DNA of 64,000 nucleotides from an uncultured Azospirillum sp. (GCA_900539605.1 UQCS01000001.1:62001-126000); one strand, 5' to 3'. Counted from the stretch's first letter, positions 42,122 to 50,990 are shown. The notes: generated by a model from the letters alone, not told the origin. Made by a program: numbers and translations.

Positions 42122-43756
42122 CTAATTCAGCACTTTCCCCTGTTTTTCCTGCATAGCACGCAGAACGGCAGGATCCATTTCCTGTCTCTTTGGAAAAGCT
42201 TTCTCTGTTGCCTCGTTAATTTTGGCTTTTTCCTCATCCGATCGTTCTGCATAGGGTTTGCCTTTGACGACAAAAGAGCCGTTTTCCTCCGGTTGACGTG
42301 CAATGCTGTCTATTCCGTAACGCTGTAAGGCGGTTGCGCAAACCTCCATCATTTCAGAATCTTTTTGATGCTCGGCTCGAACATATTTCTTCAACAGAAT
42401 CTCAGCTTTAGCCTTATCTTCTCCGGTTGCCTTATACCATCCTTTATTCAGAGTCTCTTCCATCTTAGCGATTTCGGCATCAAATTCGTCATTTCCAGCA
42501 TTTACGGCACGCTGACTAAAATGGTCTGCCGAATAAACACGTCCCGAATACTCAAGCAAACGTCCTTTAGCAATCAGAGGATTTAATTTGTATTCTACAT
42601 TTTCTTCTGTATGCGTCTCATCATGAGTTGGCGACTGGGTTTGAGGTTTCAATTCATCATATTTTTGCTGGTCTTCTTCGCTCAAGCCCTGCATGGCAAC
42701 GCCCCCTTTGGCACAGGCTTCGATCAATGCGGCCTTAAAAGCCGGAGACATGGTTGTTCCGAGTTTGATATCCTGATCATTTTCTTTGGCCATAGCAATA
42801 ACAGCCTTAAAATGTTCGGCCGAAATTTCCTGCCCCTCCGGCGCTTTGACCGAGAGTTTGTCTTTGGCCGTATAATGGATCTCGGTTCCGTCGGCAAGAT
42901 TCCCTTTCAGACCTTCGGGCCGGTTGCCGTTTTCGTCCGGTTCATTATCACGGGTCCATTCATTATTGTTTTCTTTACCCCATTTGGTCAACGCGGCATT
43001 ATATTTTGCCACCCACTCGGCATCTTCGTTTTCACTCGTACGAGGACCGGGAGCATCACCTTCCATACCGCTGACTTCAACGGCATCACCCTCTTCGGCA
43101 GCGCCTTCGCTGTCGACCGTTTCTTCTTCGGCCCCGGGGCCTTCGGAAGCGGCGCCAGCGGCATTTCCTTCGCTCTGCTGAGATTCTCCACCGTTTGCTT
43201 TGCCTTCTTGATAGGTTTTGTACAGGGCTTCAAGCTTTTCTTTATCTGCGGCGCTGATTCTTTCTCCCAAATTCAAGGCCTTGACCGCATCGCTTTCATA
43301 AAATCCGGCATCGTATTCCGGGCGGTCAAACATTTCGTTGTTGCCTTCTTCCGTTACATTTTCATTATTATCGCTCATGTTTTCCTCCTCTGATACTATT
43401 CCTAAAAATTGACCGATGGTGCCCGGTTCGACATACATTTCTCGGTAAATGGCATTATTAAACTCTTCGTTTTTCAACAAGCCGTGCAGTTTCTTTTGTT
43501 TAAGCCCAGCCAGCAATGCCGCCTCAACCTTCTTTTGTCCTTTGGCGACGGCACTTAAGAACGGTGGCACTTTACTGCTGCGCAGCGTTTCGCCGATGCG
43601 GGCAAAAGCATCTCCCTCTCCTTTGAGTGAAGCTGCCCGTTTTGAAACAACTCGGACACCCGCTTCGTAGTTTTGATAAGCGCCTGTCTTTTTAACTTCG
43701 CTGAGCACTTCCATCAGTTGTTCGATTTCCGGTCCGCTAAGGTTTAACTCTGTCAT
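42122..43756 (-). CDS. large hypothetical protein with acidic linker and LPD7-like segment
   Basis: A 544-residue cytoplasmic-looking protein. The N-terminal 115 residues are helical; residues 120-260 are an acidic low-complexity linker (EGNAAGAASEGPGAEEETVDSEGAAEEGDAV in two parts). Residues 310-370 (AEHFKAVIAMAKEND, LGTTMSPAFKAALIEACAKGGVAM) loosely resemble the LPD7 domain of polyvalent and relaxase-associated proteins. The C-terminal part is charged and helical. There is no signal peptide or catalytic motif. It sits next to the 904-residue gene, in the same orientation and equally acidic, and could be functionally linked. Confidence 0.6.
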   Translation of the reverse strand: MTELNLSGPEIEQLMEVLSEVKKTGAYQNYEAGVRVVSKRAASLKGEGDAFARIGETLRSSKVPPFLSAVAKGQKKVEAALLAGLKQKKLHGLLKNEEFNNAIYREMYVEPGTIGQFLGIVSEEENMSDNNENVTEEGNNEMFDRPEYDAGFYESDAVKALNLGERISAADKEKLEALYKTYQEGKANGGESQQSEGNAAGAASEGPGAEEETVDSEGAAEEGDAVEVSGMEGDAPGPRTSENEDAEWVAKYNAALTKWGKENNNEWTRDNEPDENGNRPEGLKGNLADGTEIHYTAKDKLSVKAPEGQEISAEHFKAVIAMAKENDQDIKLGTTMSPAFKAALIEACAKGGVAMQGLSEEDQQKYDELKPQTQSPTHDETHTEENVEYKLNPLIAKGRLLEYSGRVYSADHFSQRAVNAGNDEFDAEIAKMEETLNKGWYKATGEDKAKAEILLKKYVRAEHQKDSEMMEVCATALQRYGIDSIARQPEENGSFVVKGKPYAERSDEEKAKINEATEKAFPKRQEMDPAVLRAMQEKQGKVLN

Positions 43757-43848
43757 ATCACTACCCCGTTGTTAAACTATATCCTCAACATAACACAAAA
43801 AAATATTTTTGTCCAGTTTTTTGTTAATTTTGTTGTTTTCATTATAAA

Positions 43849-43877
43849 AAAAAGAGCCGCAAAAGCAACTCTTTTCA
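43849..43877 (-). terminator. terminator of the nrdD-nrdG operon
   Basis: On the - strand AAAAGAGTTGC-TTTT-GCGGCTCTT then a T tract, 15 bases after the nrdG stop. Confidence 0.8.
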
Positions 43878-43892
43878 AATTTTTACGCAAAA

Positions 43893-44597
43893 TTATTTGC
43901 GGATGTCAAACACCGTAAATTTTGAACGCAGCAAATTCAGCAAATCCGAATCAAGAAAAAACTGTTCGCAATCGGCATCGGTGGTTGTTTTGTCACTTTC
44001 CACCGGACGATATTTCTGCAAAAAATATTTAGTGACACCGCGGGCAGTCAACTGATCGGCAATCGCATAAATATCGGCAATCTGCAAAATGCGCGGGTCG
44101 CAAGTGGTCCGACATTCGAAGTCGACACCGCTTTGCCGCAACAGCGACAGACTTTCCTCAACCTCACGCAGATGATTGCTGCCGCCGACGGCAATTTGAT
44201 ACTTTTCTTCCGCCAGCGGTGCCTTAATATCAAAACCGACCCAGTCTGTCAGAGGCAGAATCCGTTCCAAATGCCGGGGACGATATCCGCCGGTATGCAA
44301 ACCGATCTGGTATCCCAACGCTTTAACTTCGGCAATAGCATCGGCCAAACTGTTTTGCATCAAAGGTTCGCCGCCGCTGAAAACGACTCCGTCCAAAATA
44401 CCGCGCCGGCTTTGCAGAAATTCGACAAACTTTTCCCAGATAAAAACATCGGCCGCCGTTGCATCCTGCAAAAAGGCATTGTGGCAAAAAGGACAGCGCC
44501 ACGGACAGCCCTGCATAAAAACAACGGCGGCAATTCTTTCAGGAAAATCGACGGTGCTGAAAGTCTCAACACCGCCGATCTTAATCGGGTTTACCAT
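43893..44597 (-). CDS. nrdG: anaerobic ribonucleotide reductase activase
   Basis: A 234-residue radical-SAM enzyme that installs the glycyl radical on NrdD. The iron-sulfur motif is CPWRCPFCHN (CxxxCxxC) in QGCPWRCPFCHN; VVFSGGEPLMQ is the SAM-binding GGE segment. It is longer than E. coli NrdG (154) and of the longer, pyruvate-formate-lyase-activase-like type. It lies six bases after the small glycyl-radical gene, in the same operon. Confidence 0.93.
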   Translation of the reverse strand: MVNPIKIGGVETFSTVDFPERIAAVVFMQGCPWRCPFCHNAFLQDATAADVFIWEKFVEFLQSRRGILDGVVFSGGEPLMQNSLADAIAEVKALGYQIGLHTGGYRPRHLERILPLTDWVGFDIKAPLAEEKYQIAVGGSNHLREVEESLSLLRQSGVDFECRTTCDPRILQIADIYAIADQLTARGVTKYFLQKYRPVESDKTTTDADCEQFFLDSDLLNLLRSKFTVFDIRK

Positions 44598-44603
44598 CGT
44601 CGG

Positions 44604-44813
44604 CTATTCGGCCGCAACGTTGGTGTATACACCGCAGGCACAGCTTTCAACAGCCTTGGCTTCGGTGAAATACTGTCTGGCGTAAAATTCCGATTTTTTG
44701 CCTTTGTTGAACTCGGAAACCGGACGCAGATAGCCCATAACGCGGGTCCAGATCTCGCAAGGCTGTCTCTCGGCGTCGCTCAGTTTTACGTCATTGATAT
44801 TTACAACTGTCAT
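44604..44813 (-). CDS. stand-alone glycyl-radical domain of NrdD
   Basis: A 69-residue protein matching the very C-terminus of class III ribonucleotide reductase: CEIWTRVMGYLRPVSEFNKGKKSEFYARQYF. Gly27 in RVMGY is the expected radical site. The preceding large gene ends just after its zinc motif and lacks this part, so the enzyme is split in two. It has its own GGAG ribosome site and ATG, 38 bases after the large gene, and a Cys-rich tail (VESCACGVYTN). Not a sequencing frameshift: the two frames are separated by a stop and a proper start. Confidence 0.88.
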   Translation of the reverse strand: MTVVNINDVKLSDAERQPCEIWTRVMGYLRPVSEFNKGKKSEFYARQYFTEAKAVESCACGVYTNVAAE

Positions 44814-44851
44814 ATTTATTCTCCAAATTTATTGTAACATATGGTTAATGG

Positions 44852-46903
44852 TTATGCAACTTCTGTCGAGGCTGCGGCTTTTCTTTTTTCTGCCATTTTC
44901 TCTTCGTCGCAGAGCGGGCAGTATTTGTGTTCCCCGGAAATGTAACCGTGCTTGGGGCAAACGGAAAAAGTCGGAGTAATGGTAATGTACGGTAAACGGT
45001 AGTTGGTCAGCACGCGTTTAACAATTTCGCGGCAGACTTTGGCGGAAGACACACGTTGTCCCATATAAAGGTGCAAAACGGTACCGCCGGTGTATTTCGA
45101 CTGCAGTTCCGACTGCAGTTCCAACGCTTCGAACGGATCGTCGGTAAAGCCGACCGGAAGCTGGGAAGAGTTGGTGTAATAGGGATTTTCTGCCGTGCCG
45201 GCCTGAATAATGCCGACAAAGCGTTTTTTATCTTCACGAGCAAAACGATAAGTTGCACTTTCGGCAGGAGTGGCTTCCAAATTGTACATATGGCCGGTTT
45301 CTTCCTGAATTTTGACCAGTTTGGCACGGATATAGTCAAGAAACTTCTCAGCAAAGGCACGTCCCCATTCATCGGTAACGTCATGCTCGCCGCCGGTAAA
45401 ATTCATGATCATTTCATTAATGCCGTTGACACCGATGGTTGAGAAATGGTTGCGCAGCGTGCCCAGATAACGTTTGGTGTACGGAAACAGGCCGTTGTCA
45501 ATCAGGCGCTGGATCAGCTTACGCTTGATTTCAAGAGATTTACGAGCAATCGTCATCAGTTCGTCAACGCGACCGAACAAGCCGGTTTCGTTGCCTTTAT
45601 ACACAAAACCGAGGCGCGCGCAGTTAAAAGTGACCACACCGACCGATCCTGTCTGTTCTGCCGAACCGAAGAGGCCGTTTCCTTTGGCCAAAAGTTCGCG
45701 CAGATCCAGTTGCAAACGGCAGCACATCGAACGAATCTGTCCCGGCTTCAAAACCGAATTGATAAAGTTTTGGAAATAAGGCAGACCGTATTTGGCCGTC
45801 ATCTCAAACAACAACTCGGTATTTTCGTCTTCCCACGGAAAGTCGGGCGTCATATTGTAGGTCGGAATCGGGAAAGTGAACGGACGTCCTTTAATGTCGC
45901 CTTTCATCATTACATTGATGTAAGCCTTGTTAATCATATCCATTTCCGGTTTGAGGTCGCCATAAGTAAACGGCTGCTCAACTCCGGCAATCAACGGATG
46001 CTTGTCACGCAGGTCTTCGGGACAAACCCAGTCAAAGGTAAAGTTCGTAAACGGTGTCTGAGAACCCCAGCGCGAAGGAACGTTCAAATTATAAATCAGT
46101 TCCTGAAAGGCCTGTTCAACCTGTTCGTAAGAAAGTTTGTCGACACGGACGTACGGAGCCAGATAGGTATCAACCGAAGAAAAAGCCTGAGCACCGGCCC
46201 ATTCGTTTTGCAGCGTGCCCATAAAGTTAACCATCTGTCCGACGGCTGCCGACAAATGTTTGGCCGGACCGGCCTCTGCTTTGCCGGGAACGCCGTTAAA
46301 GCCTTCGTGCAGCAAATTCTTCAGCGACCAGCCCGCGCAATAAGCCGCCAGCATATCCAGGTCATGAATATGGATATCGCCGTTGCGGTGCGCTTCGCCG
46401 ACTTCGGCCGGATAAACGTGACTCAGCCAGTAGTTTGCGGTTACCTTGCCGGAAACATTCAGGATCAAACCGCCGTTGGAATAACCCTGGTTAGCGTTGG
46501 CATTGACGCGCCAGTCGAGCTTTTCCAAATATTCGTTGATCGAGCTTTCGACATCAACCATTACCTTTTTTTCGGCGCGCATGCGATGACGCTGTTCGCG
46601 GTAAAGGATATAAGACTTTGCGGTGGTAAAATAGTTGGCGGAGATCAGCACTTGCTCAACCACATCCTGAATACATTCAATAGTCGGCAGCGCTTCGGTA
46701 AATTTGTGTTCCAAAACTTTCAAAACCTGAGCCGTCAGCAAATAGCTTTCCTGCTCGCCGAATTCGCCGGTCGACTCACCGGCCTTGCGGATGGCGTTAT
46801 AAATTTTATCGCTGTCAAAAGGAACCAGGGTGCCGTCCCGTTTGATGACGTTGGCGATTTTGGTTTCCGTAACTTTGCAAACGCTGTATTCTTTTTCAGA
46901 CAT
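44852..46903 (-). CDS. nrdD: anaerobic ribonucleoside-triphosphate reductase, catalytic part without the glycyl loop
   Basis: A 683-residue class III reductase that makes deoxynucleotides without oxygen. Residues 14-105 are an ATP-cone (VIKRDGTLVPFDSDKIYNAIRKAGE) for allosteric control. The barrel carries GYSNGGLILNVSGKVTANYWLSHVYP, WGSQTPFTNFTFDWVCP and MTPDFPWEDENTELLFEM, and the C-terminal zinc site is SVCPKHGYISGEHKYCPLC. It stops 18 residues later, before the RVxGY radical loop, which is supplied by the next gene. NrdR-like boxes precede it. Confidence 0.95.
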   Translation of the reverse strand: MSEKEYSVCKVTETKIANVIKRDGTLVPFDSDKIYNAIRKAGESTGEFGEQESYLLTAQVLKVLEHKFTEALPTIECIQDVVEQVLISANYFTTAKSYILYREQRHRMRAEKKVMVDVESSINEYLEKLDWRVNANANQGYSNGGLILNVSGKVTANYWLSHVYPAEVGEAHRNGDIHIHDLDMLAAYCAGWSLKNLLHEGFNGVPGKAEAGPAKHLSAAVGQMVNFMGTLQNEWAGAQAFSSVDTYLAPYVRVDKLSYEQVEQAFQELIYNLNVPSRWGSQTPFTNFTFDWVCPEDLRDKHPLIAGVEQPFTYGDLKPEMDMINKAYINVMMKGDIKGRPFTFPIPTYNMTPDFPWEDENTELLFEMTAKYGLPYFQNFINSVLKPGQIRSMCCRLQLDLRELLAKGNGLFGSAEQTGSVGVVTFNCARLGFVYKGNETGLFGRVDELMTIARKSLEIKRKLIQRLIDNGLFPYTKRYLGTLRNHFSTIGVNGINEMIMNFTGGEHDVTDEWGRAFAEKFLDYIRAKLVKIQEETGHMYNLEATPAESATYRFAREDKKRFVGIIQAGTAENPYYTNSSQLPVGFTDDPFEALELQSELQSKYTGGTVLHLYMGQRVSSAKVCREIVKRVLTNYRLPYITITPTFSVCPKHGYISGEHKYCPLCDEEKMAEKRKAAASTEVA

Positions 46904-46950
46904 CGCTGACTATTTTCCTTCCCGTATCTAGTAGTTAACTGTTTTCTGAT

Positions 46951-46996
46951 ATACTATATGTAGTATTAATAAAAAGTAAACAATCTATATCTAGTA
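46951..46996 (-). promoter_or_regulatory. pair of NrdR-like boxes upstream of nrdD
   Basis: ATACTATATGTAGTAT (46951-46966) and CAATCTATATCTAGTA (46981-46996) resemble the NrdR box (ACACTATATATAGTGT-like) and lie exactly 30 bp apart, three helical turns, as in known nrd promoters. A partial third lies at 46924. NrdR itself is not in this window; regulation is inferred. Confidence 0.65.
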
Positions 46997-47283
46997 TGCA
47001 CAACTTTTTTATCAACCCAGAATTTATGATATAAACCGATTAATTATCTGTCAGGAATACTGCACCAAAAGGGGGCTTTCATCAACCCACAAAAAATTGC
47101 GCCAAACTCGTTTTTAGGGTTGACAGTACGGTATCCTTCGGGTTGCGGCAAAAATTTTTTTTAGCCGATGGTGGATAATTTTTTGCAAAAAATGTTTTTT
47201 GTCACAAAAACAACAATTTATTTTAAAAGTTAATATACACAAGCTTTACAGCCCGATTGACAACGCCAAAAGTTTTATCCACA
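46994..47283. other. A/T-rich intergenic region with DnaA-box-like sites
   Basis: The 553-base gap between divergent nrdD and lolA (46904-47456) holds no gene. It contains one perfect DnaA box TTATCCACA (47275-47283) and three one-mismatch sites: GTATGCACA (46994-47002), TTATCCACC on the other strand (47170-47178) and ATATACACA (47233-47241). DnaA boxes also occur in nrd promoters, so this may be regulation; an origin is possible but not supported by the gene neighbourhood. Confidence 0.4.
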
Positions 47284-47456
47284 GACAATTTTTAGACGAA
47301 AAGAAGAATCCTTTGCAAGTTCTCCTTTTATTGCTGTCGGCAGCAACGCCGTCACCGGCAAAACAGAAGATCTGCCGTCAAAAAGGTTGTAATACGGCAG
47401 GAAGTAAATTATATTAGCTTTAGTTTTAAAAGAATCACCATAACAAGGAAAACATA

Positions 47457-48068
47457 ATGAAGGTTATTTACGCGGCGGCAGCCGTACTTTTGTGTCTTCT
47501 GGCCCGGCCCGTTTCCGCCCAGAGCAGCGCCGAAATCCGTAAGATCGAAAACTATCTCAATTCGGTTAAGACCTTGGAAGCGCGTTTTGTGCAAAATGCC
47601 AGCAATGGCAATGTTGCCGAAGGACGGCTGTGGATCGAAAAGCCCAACAAGATCCGTATGGAATACAACGAACCGACCAACGTCCTGATTGTCGGCAACG
47701 GCGATTTTATCGTTTATCATGATAAAGATCTCGATCAGGTCAGCAATATTGACTACGACGACATTCCGGCGAGCCTGATTCTCGGCAACAACATCAAAAT
47801 CGACGGCAAGAACATTAAAATCACCAATTTTTATCGCGATTCGGGAACCACAATCGTTACTTTAGAATATGCCAAAGGCGGCATCGGCCCGATCACTCTG
47901 ACTTTCAGCAACGCGCCTTTTGAACTGCGCCAGTGGAAAATCGTCGATCCGCAAAGCGTCGAAGTAACGGTTTCGCTTTACGGTAGCAAAATTGACCAGC
48001 CGATCGCCGACAATATGTTCCGTTTCCGCAAAGGCCGCAGCCCGCTGCAAAACAAGAAAGGACGCTGA
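47457..48068 (+). CDS. lolA: LolA-like outer-membrane lipoprotein carrier
   Basis: A 203-residue periplasmic protein that ferries lipoproteins to the outer membrane. Signal peptide about 1-21 (IYAAAAVLLCLLARPVSA). The mature part has the LolA pattern: IENYLNSVKTLEARFVQ, GRLWIEKPNKIRMEYNEPTN, DGDFIVYHDKDLDQVS and LTFSNAPFELRQWKIVDPQ. AAGGAAAA precedes the ATG. It ends five bases before xth, so the two are cotranscribed. Confidence 0.88.
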   Translation: MKVIYAAAAVLLCLLARPVSAQSSAEIRKIENYLNSVKTLEARFVQNASNGNVAEGRLWIEKPNKIRMEYNEPTNVLIVGNGDFIVYHDKDLDQVSNIDYDDIPASLILGNNIKIDGKNIKITNFYRDSGTTIVTLEYAKGGIGPITLTFSNAPFELRQWKIVDPQSVEVTVSLYGSKIDQPIADNMFRFRKGRSPLQNKKGR

Positions 48069-48072
48069 AAAC

Positions 48073-48870
48073 TTGACTAAACTTATCAGCTGGAACGTTA
48101 ATTCATTGCGAATCCGTCTTGGCGGCCTCAGGCAAATTGTTGAACGCGAAAACCCCGATGTGATCTGTCTGCAGGAAGTTAAGGCCAAACCGGAAGATTT
48201 TCCTTTTGAGGCCGTGCGCGCCCTCGGTTTTGAACACATTGCCCTTTACGGCATGCCTGGTTACAACGGGGTGGCAATTGCCGCCCGCCGGCCGCTGAGC
48301 GACATCCGGCGTTATGACTGGGCCGGCAAAGCCGATGCCCGGCACATCAGTGCGGTGACCGCCGACGGAATCGAAGTGCATAACATTTATATTCCGGCAG
48401 GCGGCGATTTGCCCGATCCGGAAAAAAATCCTGCTTTTGCCCGTAAACTGGCGTTTATCGAAGAACTGGAACAGTATTTCGGTCGCCGCGCCAAGGAGAT
48501 GCAAAATTGCCGTTTGGTCGCCTGCGGCGATTTTAACGTCGCTCCTTCGGAAAACGACGTCTGGAATCATAAACAGCTGCTGAAAATCGTCTCGCATACG
48601 CCGGCCGAAACGTTGCGGCTGCAGAAATGGTATCAGAACTCGGGGCTGATTGACGCGGTACGTCATTTTTATCCCGAACCGCAAAAAGTTTTTTCGTGGT
48701 GGAGTTACCGCAATCCCAACTGGCAAAGCAATAACAAAGGCCGGCGGCTGGACCATATTTGGGTCAGTCCGGCGTTAGCACCGCAAATGCGGGAAGTTTC
48801 TCTGATCAAGGCACAACGACTGGACGAACGTCCGTCCGATCATATACCGGTTTGTTTAATTCTAACCTAA
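48073..48870 (+). CDS. xth: exodeoxyribonuclease III
   Basis: A 265-residue AP endonuclease/3' exonuclease of base-excision repair. Motifs: SWNVNSLRIR, PDVICLQEVKAKPEDFP (catalytic Glu), YNGVAIAARRP, VHNIYIPAGG, CGDFNVAPSENDVWN (catalytic Asp-Asn), and the C-terminal LDHIWVSPAL and DERPSDHIPV (His). TTG at 48073 is chosen because it begins the conserved LTKLISWNVNS start, 5 bases after lolA; the in-frame extension overlapping lolA has no similarity. Overlaps the convergent response-regulator gene by nine bases. Confidence 0.93.
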   Translation: MTKLISWNVNSLRIRLGGLRQIVERENPDVICLQEVKAKPEDFPFEAVRALGFEHIALYGMPGYNGVAIAARRPLSDIRRYDWAGKADARHISAVTADGIEVHNIYIPAGGDLPDPEKNPAFARKLAFIEELEQYFGRRAKEMQNCRLVACGDFNVAPSENDVWNHKQLLKIVSHTPAETLRLQKWYQNSGLIDAVRHFYPEPQKVFSWWSYRNPNWQSNNKGRRLDHIWVSPALAPQMREVSLIKAQRLDERPSDHIPVCLILT

Positions 48871-49482
48871 GTTCAACCGATAACCGTTTTCTTCGGTCAG
48901 GATAACCTGCCCGGCCGCTGTATCGGATTCGACTTTCTGCCGCAAACGATAAATATGGGTTTCGACTGTATGGGTGGTTGCTTCGGGATTATACCCCCAT
49001 ACCTCCGCCAACAATTCGGCTTTGCCGACAATCTTTGCACCGGCTTTATACAAATATTTGAGAATCGCGGTTTCGCGCTCGGTCAATTTGATGCAGTTAC
49101 CGTCGGCATAATGAATTTCTTTGGCCGCCAGATCAAGCAAACAACCGTTGAGCGCCAGGGTCGCTTCGGCAGCCGGTGCGGTGTTGATGCCGGCCTGCAA
49201 AGCCTCTAAAAGATACTCCAACCGAAACGGTTTGCGAATCACGGTCACCCCCTGCTCCGAAACCGGTTCGTTTTCTGCCGGCCACAACAAAAACAGCGGC
49301 GTTTGCAGCAACCGCGCACACAAGTCCCGCGCCGCCGCCGCATCTTCATCCACCACCACCGCGTCAAAAACAGTTTCCGCAGCATATTCCTCGACGGTTT
49401 CCCAGTTTTGTGACAAGGAAAACTGTTGTTTTAAATCTGCACTTAAAACAGGATTGCGGGAGATCAGTAAAACTTTAGACAT
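48862..49482 (-). CDS. OmpR/PhoB-type response regulator, degenerate receiver
   Basis: A 206-residue transcription regulator. The C-terminal winged helix (about 110-206) is standard: LTERETAILKYLYKAGAKIVGKAELLAEVWG, TTHTVETHIYRLRQKVE, VILTEENGYRL. The receiver (1-105) is short and lacks the N-terminal acidic pair (SRNPVLSAD). The FDAVVVDED strand keeps one Asp at the phosphorylation position, and a Lys before Pro (RKPF) is retained. Phosphorylation is therefore doubtful. No histidine kinase is adjacent. It precedes the porin-like gene on the other side by a few bases and may regulate it. Confidence 0.85.
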   Translation of the reverse strand: MSKVLLISRNPVLSADLKQQFSLSQNWETVEEYAAETVFDAVVVDEDAAAARDLCARLLQTPLFLLWPAENEPVSEQGVTVIRKPFRLEYLLEALQAGINTAPAAEATLALNGCLLDLAAKEIHYADGNCIKLTERETAILKYLYKAGAKIVGKAELLAEVWGYNPEATTHTVETHIYRLRQKVESDTAAGQVILTEENGYRLNLG

Positions 49483-49490
49483 ATCCGTTC

Positions 49491-50597
49491 CTAAAATTTG
49501 AGGGCGATACCGCCGATAAGAGCGTAACCGCAGTTACTTTCGAGTCCGTCAAATTCGCCGTGAGCAACGGCTGCCTGCAGCTCAACCTTCTTATCGAGCT
49601 GATAGCGTCCCGACAACTGGATGATTTTGTCTTCATAATCACGGTCATCGGCTTTGGAATAAAAATAAGTCAAAGACGTTTTGAGCGGCCCGATTTCATA
49701 ACCGATCCCGGCGTTCCATGCCCAGGCGTCGCGATAACCGTCAAAATACGCCGGACAACGCCGACAATTCCGGTTGATATCGGCATCTTTGTGACTGACA
49801 AACGTTTTGCGAACGCCGCCGCCAATCGTCCAGCCTTTGTAATAAACGCTCAGACCGCCGGAAAGCTCATTGTCGATATCGGTGAAATGGGCGGCGCCAA
49901 GCGAACCGGAAACGCTGAAATTGTTAAATTCCCGGTTGTGATAAAGCGAGGCGATGTACCCCGATTTGCGGCGATACGATGCGTCGCGGTTAATCAGTCC
50001 GTCACGGCTGTAACTTTCGGGAACATAGGTCAAACCAAACATGGTGCCGTCGGTTTCCGGACTGATATAAGTCAGTTTGGGTGCGGTGCCGTCGGTATTA
50101 ATTTCGGTAGAATTAAGAGTGCGGTAAGAAGTGCCGCGGCGGTTGCGCTGCCAGTTGGGGTTGGCAATAAAGTTGACAATATCGCTCTGATTAACGCCCA
50201 GCACACCGGCATCCGGCGCTCCGACTCCCAACTGATAGGCCGCATTATAACTTTGTCCGCCGATAAAACGCCCCCACGGCGCATCCAAAATCAAATAAGC
50301 TTCTTCTCCCCACGAGCCATGGTTATAATCTTTCAACTGCTGATCAATGCCGTAGGCCAGGTCGAGATAACCGCCCAACTGATAGTCGTCGTTTAAACTG
50401 TACTGCGCCAACAAATTAAGGTTAAAACGCATCGGCAGATGATGGCGTGACTGGTGATACGAATAACGTGAATCGGGATCGCTGTAGCCATAAAGGGCCC
50501 GGGCTTTTCCCATCGTCTCAAAATTCCATTCTCCGGCGGCGGCATGACCGGCCCCAATTGCCATACAAACAACGGCAAATATTGTTTTCTTTATCAT
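49491..50597 (-). CDS. outer-membrane beta-barrel/porin-like protein
   Basis: A 368-residue protein with a Sec signal (FAVVCMAIGAGHAAAG, cleavage near 21) and alternating beta-strand patterning throughout (AQYSLNDDYQLGGYLDLAYG, GWTIGGGVRKTFVSHKD, ALIGGIALKF) ending in the terminal Phe needed for BAM recognition. The size suits a 16-strand general porin; the solute is unknown. Two Cys in a NRNCRRCPAY loop are unusual. It lies eight bases upstream (5') of the response-regulator gene, on the same strand. Confidence 0.85.
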   Translation of the reverse strand: MIKKTIFAVVCMAIGAGHAAAGEWNFETMGKARALYGYSDPDSRYSYHQSRHHLPMRFNLNLLAQYSLNDDYQLGGYLDLAYGIDQQLKDYNHGSWGEEAYLILDAPWGRFIGGQSYNAAYQLGVGAPDAGVLGVNQSDIVNFIANPNWQRNRRGTSYRTLNSTEINTDGTAPKLTYISPETDGTMFGLTYVPESYSRDGLINRDASYRRKSGYIASLYHNREFNNFSVSGSLGAAHFTDIDNELSGGLSVYYKGWTIGGGVRKTFVSHKDADINRNCRRCPAYFDGYRDAWAWNAGIGYEIGPLKTSLTYFYSKADDRDYEDKIIQLSGRYQLDKKVELQAAVAHGEFDGLESNCGYALIGGIALKF

Positions 50598-50734
50598 AAT
50601 TGACCTCTGTTTTCCTAAATTACCGACAGTCTAGAAATCTATTTTCCGGGTGTCAATAAAATAATTTTTTCTGGACAAAAAACAATTATTGAAATATAAT
50701 ATAATCATAAAGACTAATTAAAAAATTATTAGAT

Positions 50735-50935
50735 ATGTGCAAAAAAGATAAACTGTCTTATTTAAAAGACGAAATCCGAGAAGAGTACCTCGATTATTCA
50801 TGTTTCGAACTGCATAACGAAATCAATCGCCTGCAACAGTTCGAACCGATCGACGAGATCCGTATCCGCCTTCTGGTTCTTACGGAACTGCTGAGCGATG
50901 CCAGTCCCGACCGGGATACCTTCTTCGAAGATTAG
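50735..50935 (+). CDS. small acidic hypothetical protein, 66 residues
   Basis: A short helical protein (YLKDEIREEYLDYSCFELHNEINRLQQF) with no recognised family, followed by a terminator, which supports a real transcription unit. No ribosome site of strength is visible; an A/T-rich promoter-like region (TATAAT at 50696) precedes it. Confidence 0.55.
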   Translation: MCKKDKLSYLKDEIREEYLDYSCFELHNEINRLQQFEPIDEIRIRLLVLTELLSDASPDRDTFFED

Positions 50936-50954
50936 CAGACAACTTTTTCTGCCC

Positions 50955-50990
50955 GCCCCCGACTTTCAGTTTGGGGGCTTTTCATTTTTT
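50955..50990 (+). terminator. terminator after the 66-residue gene
   Basis: GCCCCC-GACTTTCAGTTT-GGGGGC stem followed by TTTTCATTTTTT. Confidence 0.8.

Noticed and set aside
44604..44851. Frameshift or sequencing error splitting nrdD
   Set aside because: The large gene ends with a stop, followed by a spacer with a GGAG ribosome site and an ATG for the small gene, so it looks like a genuine split.
46904..47456. Chromosome origin
   Set aside because: Only one perfect DnaA box, and none of the genes typical of alphaproteobacterial origins are adjacent; kept as a low-confidence region.
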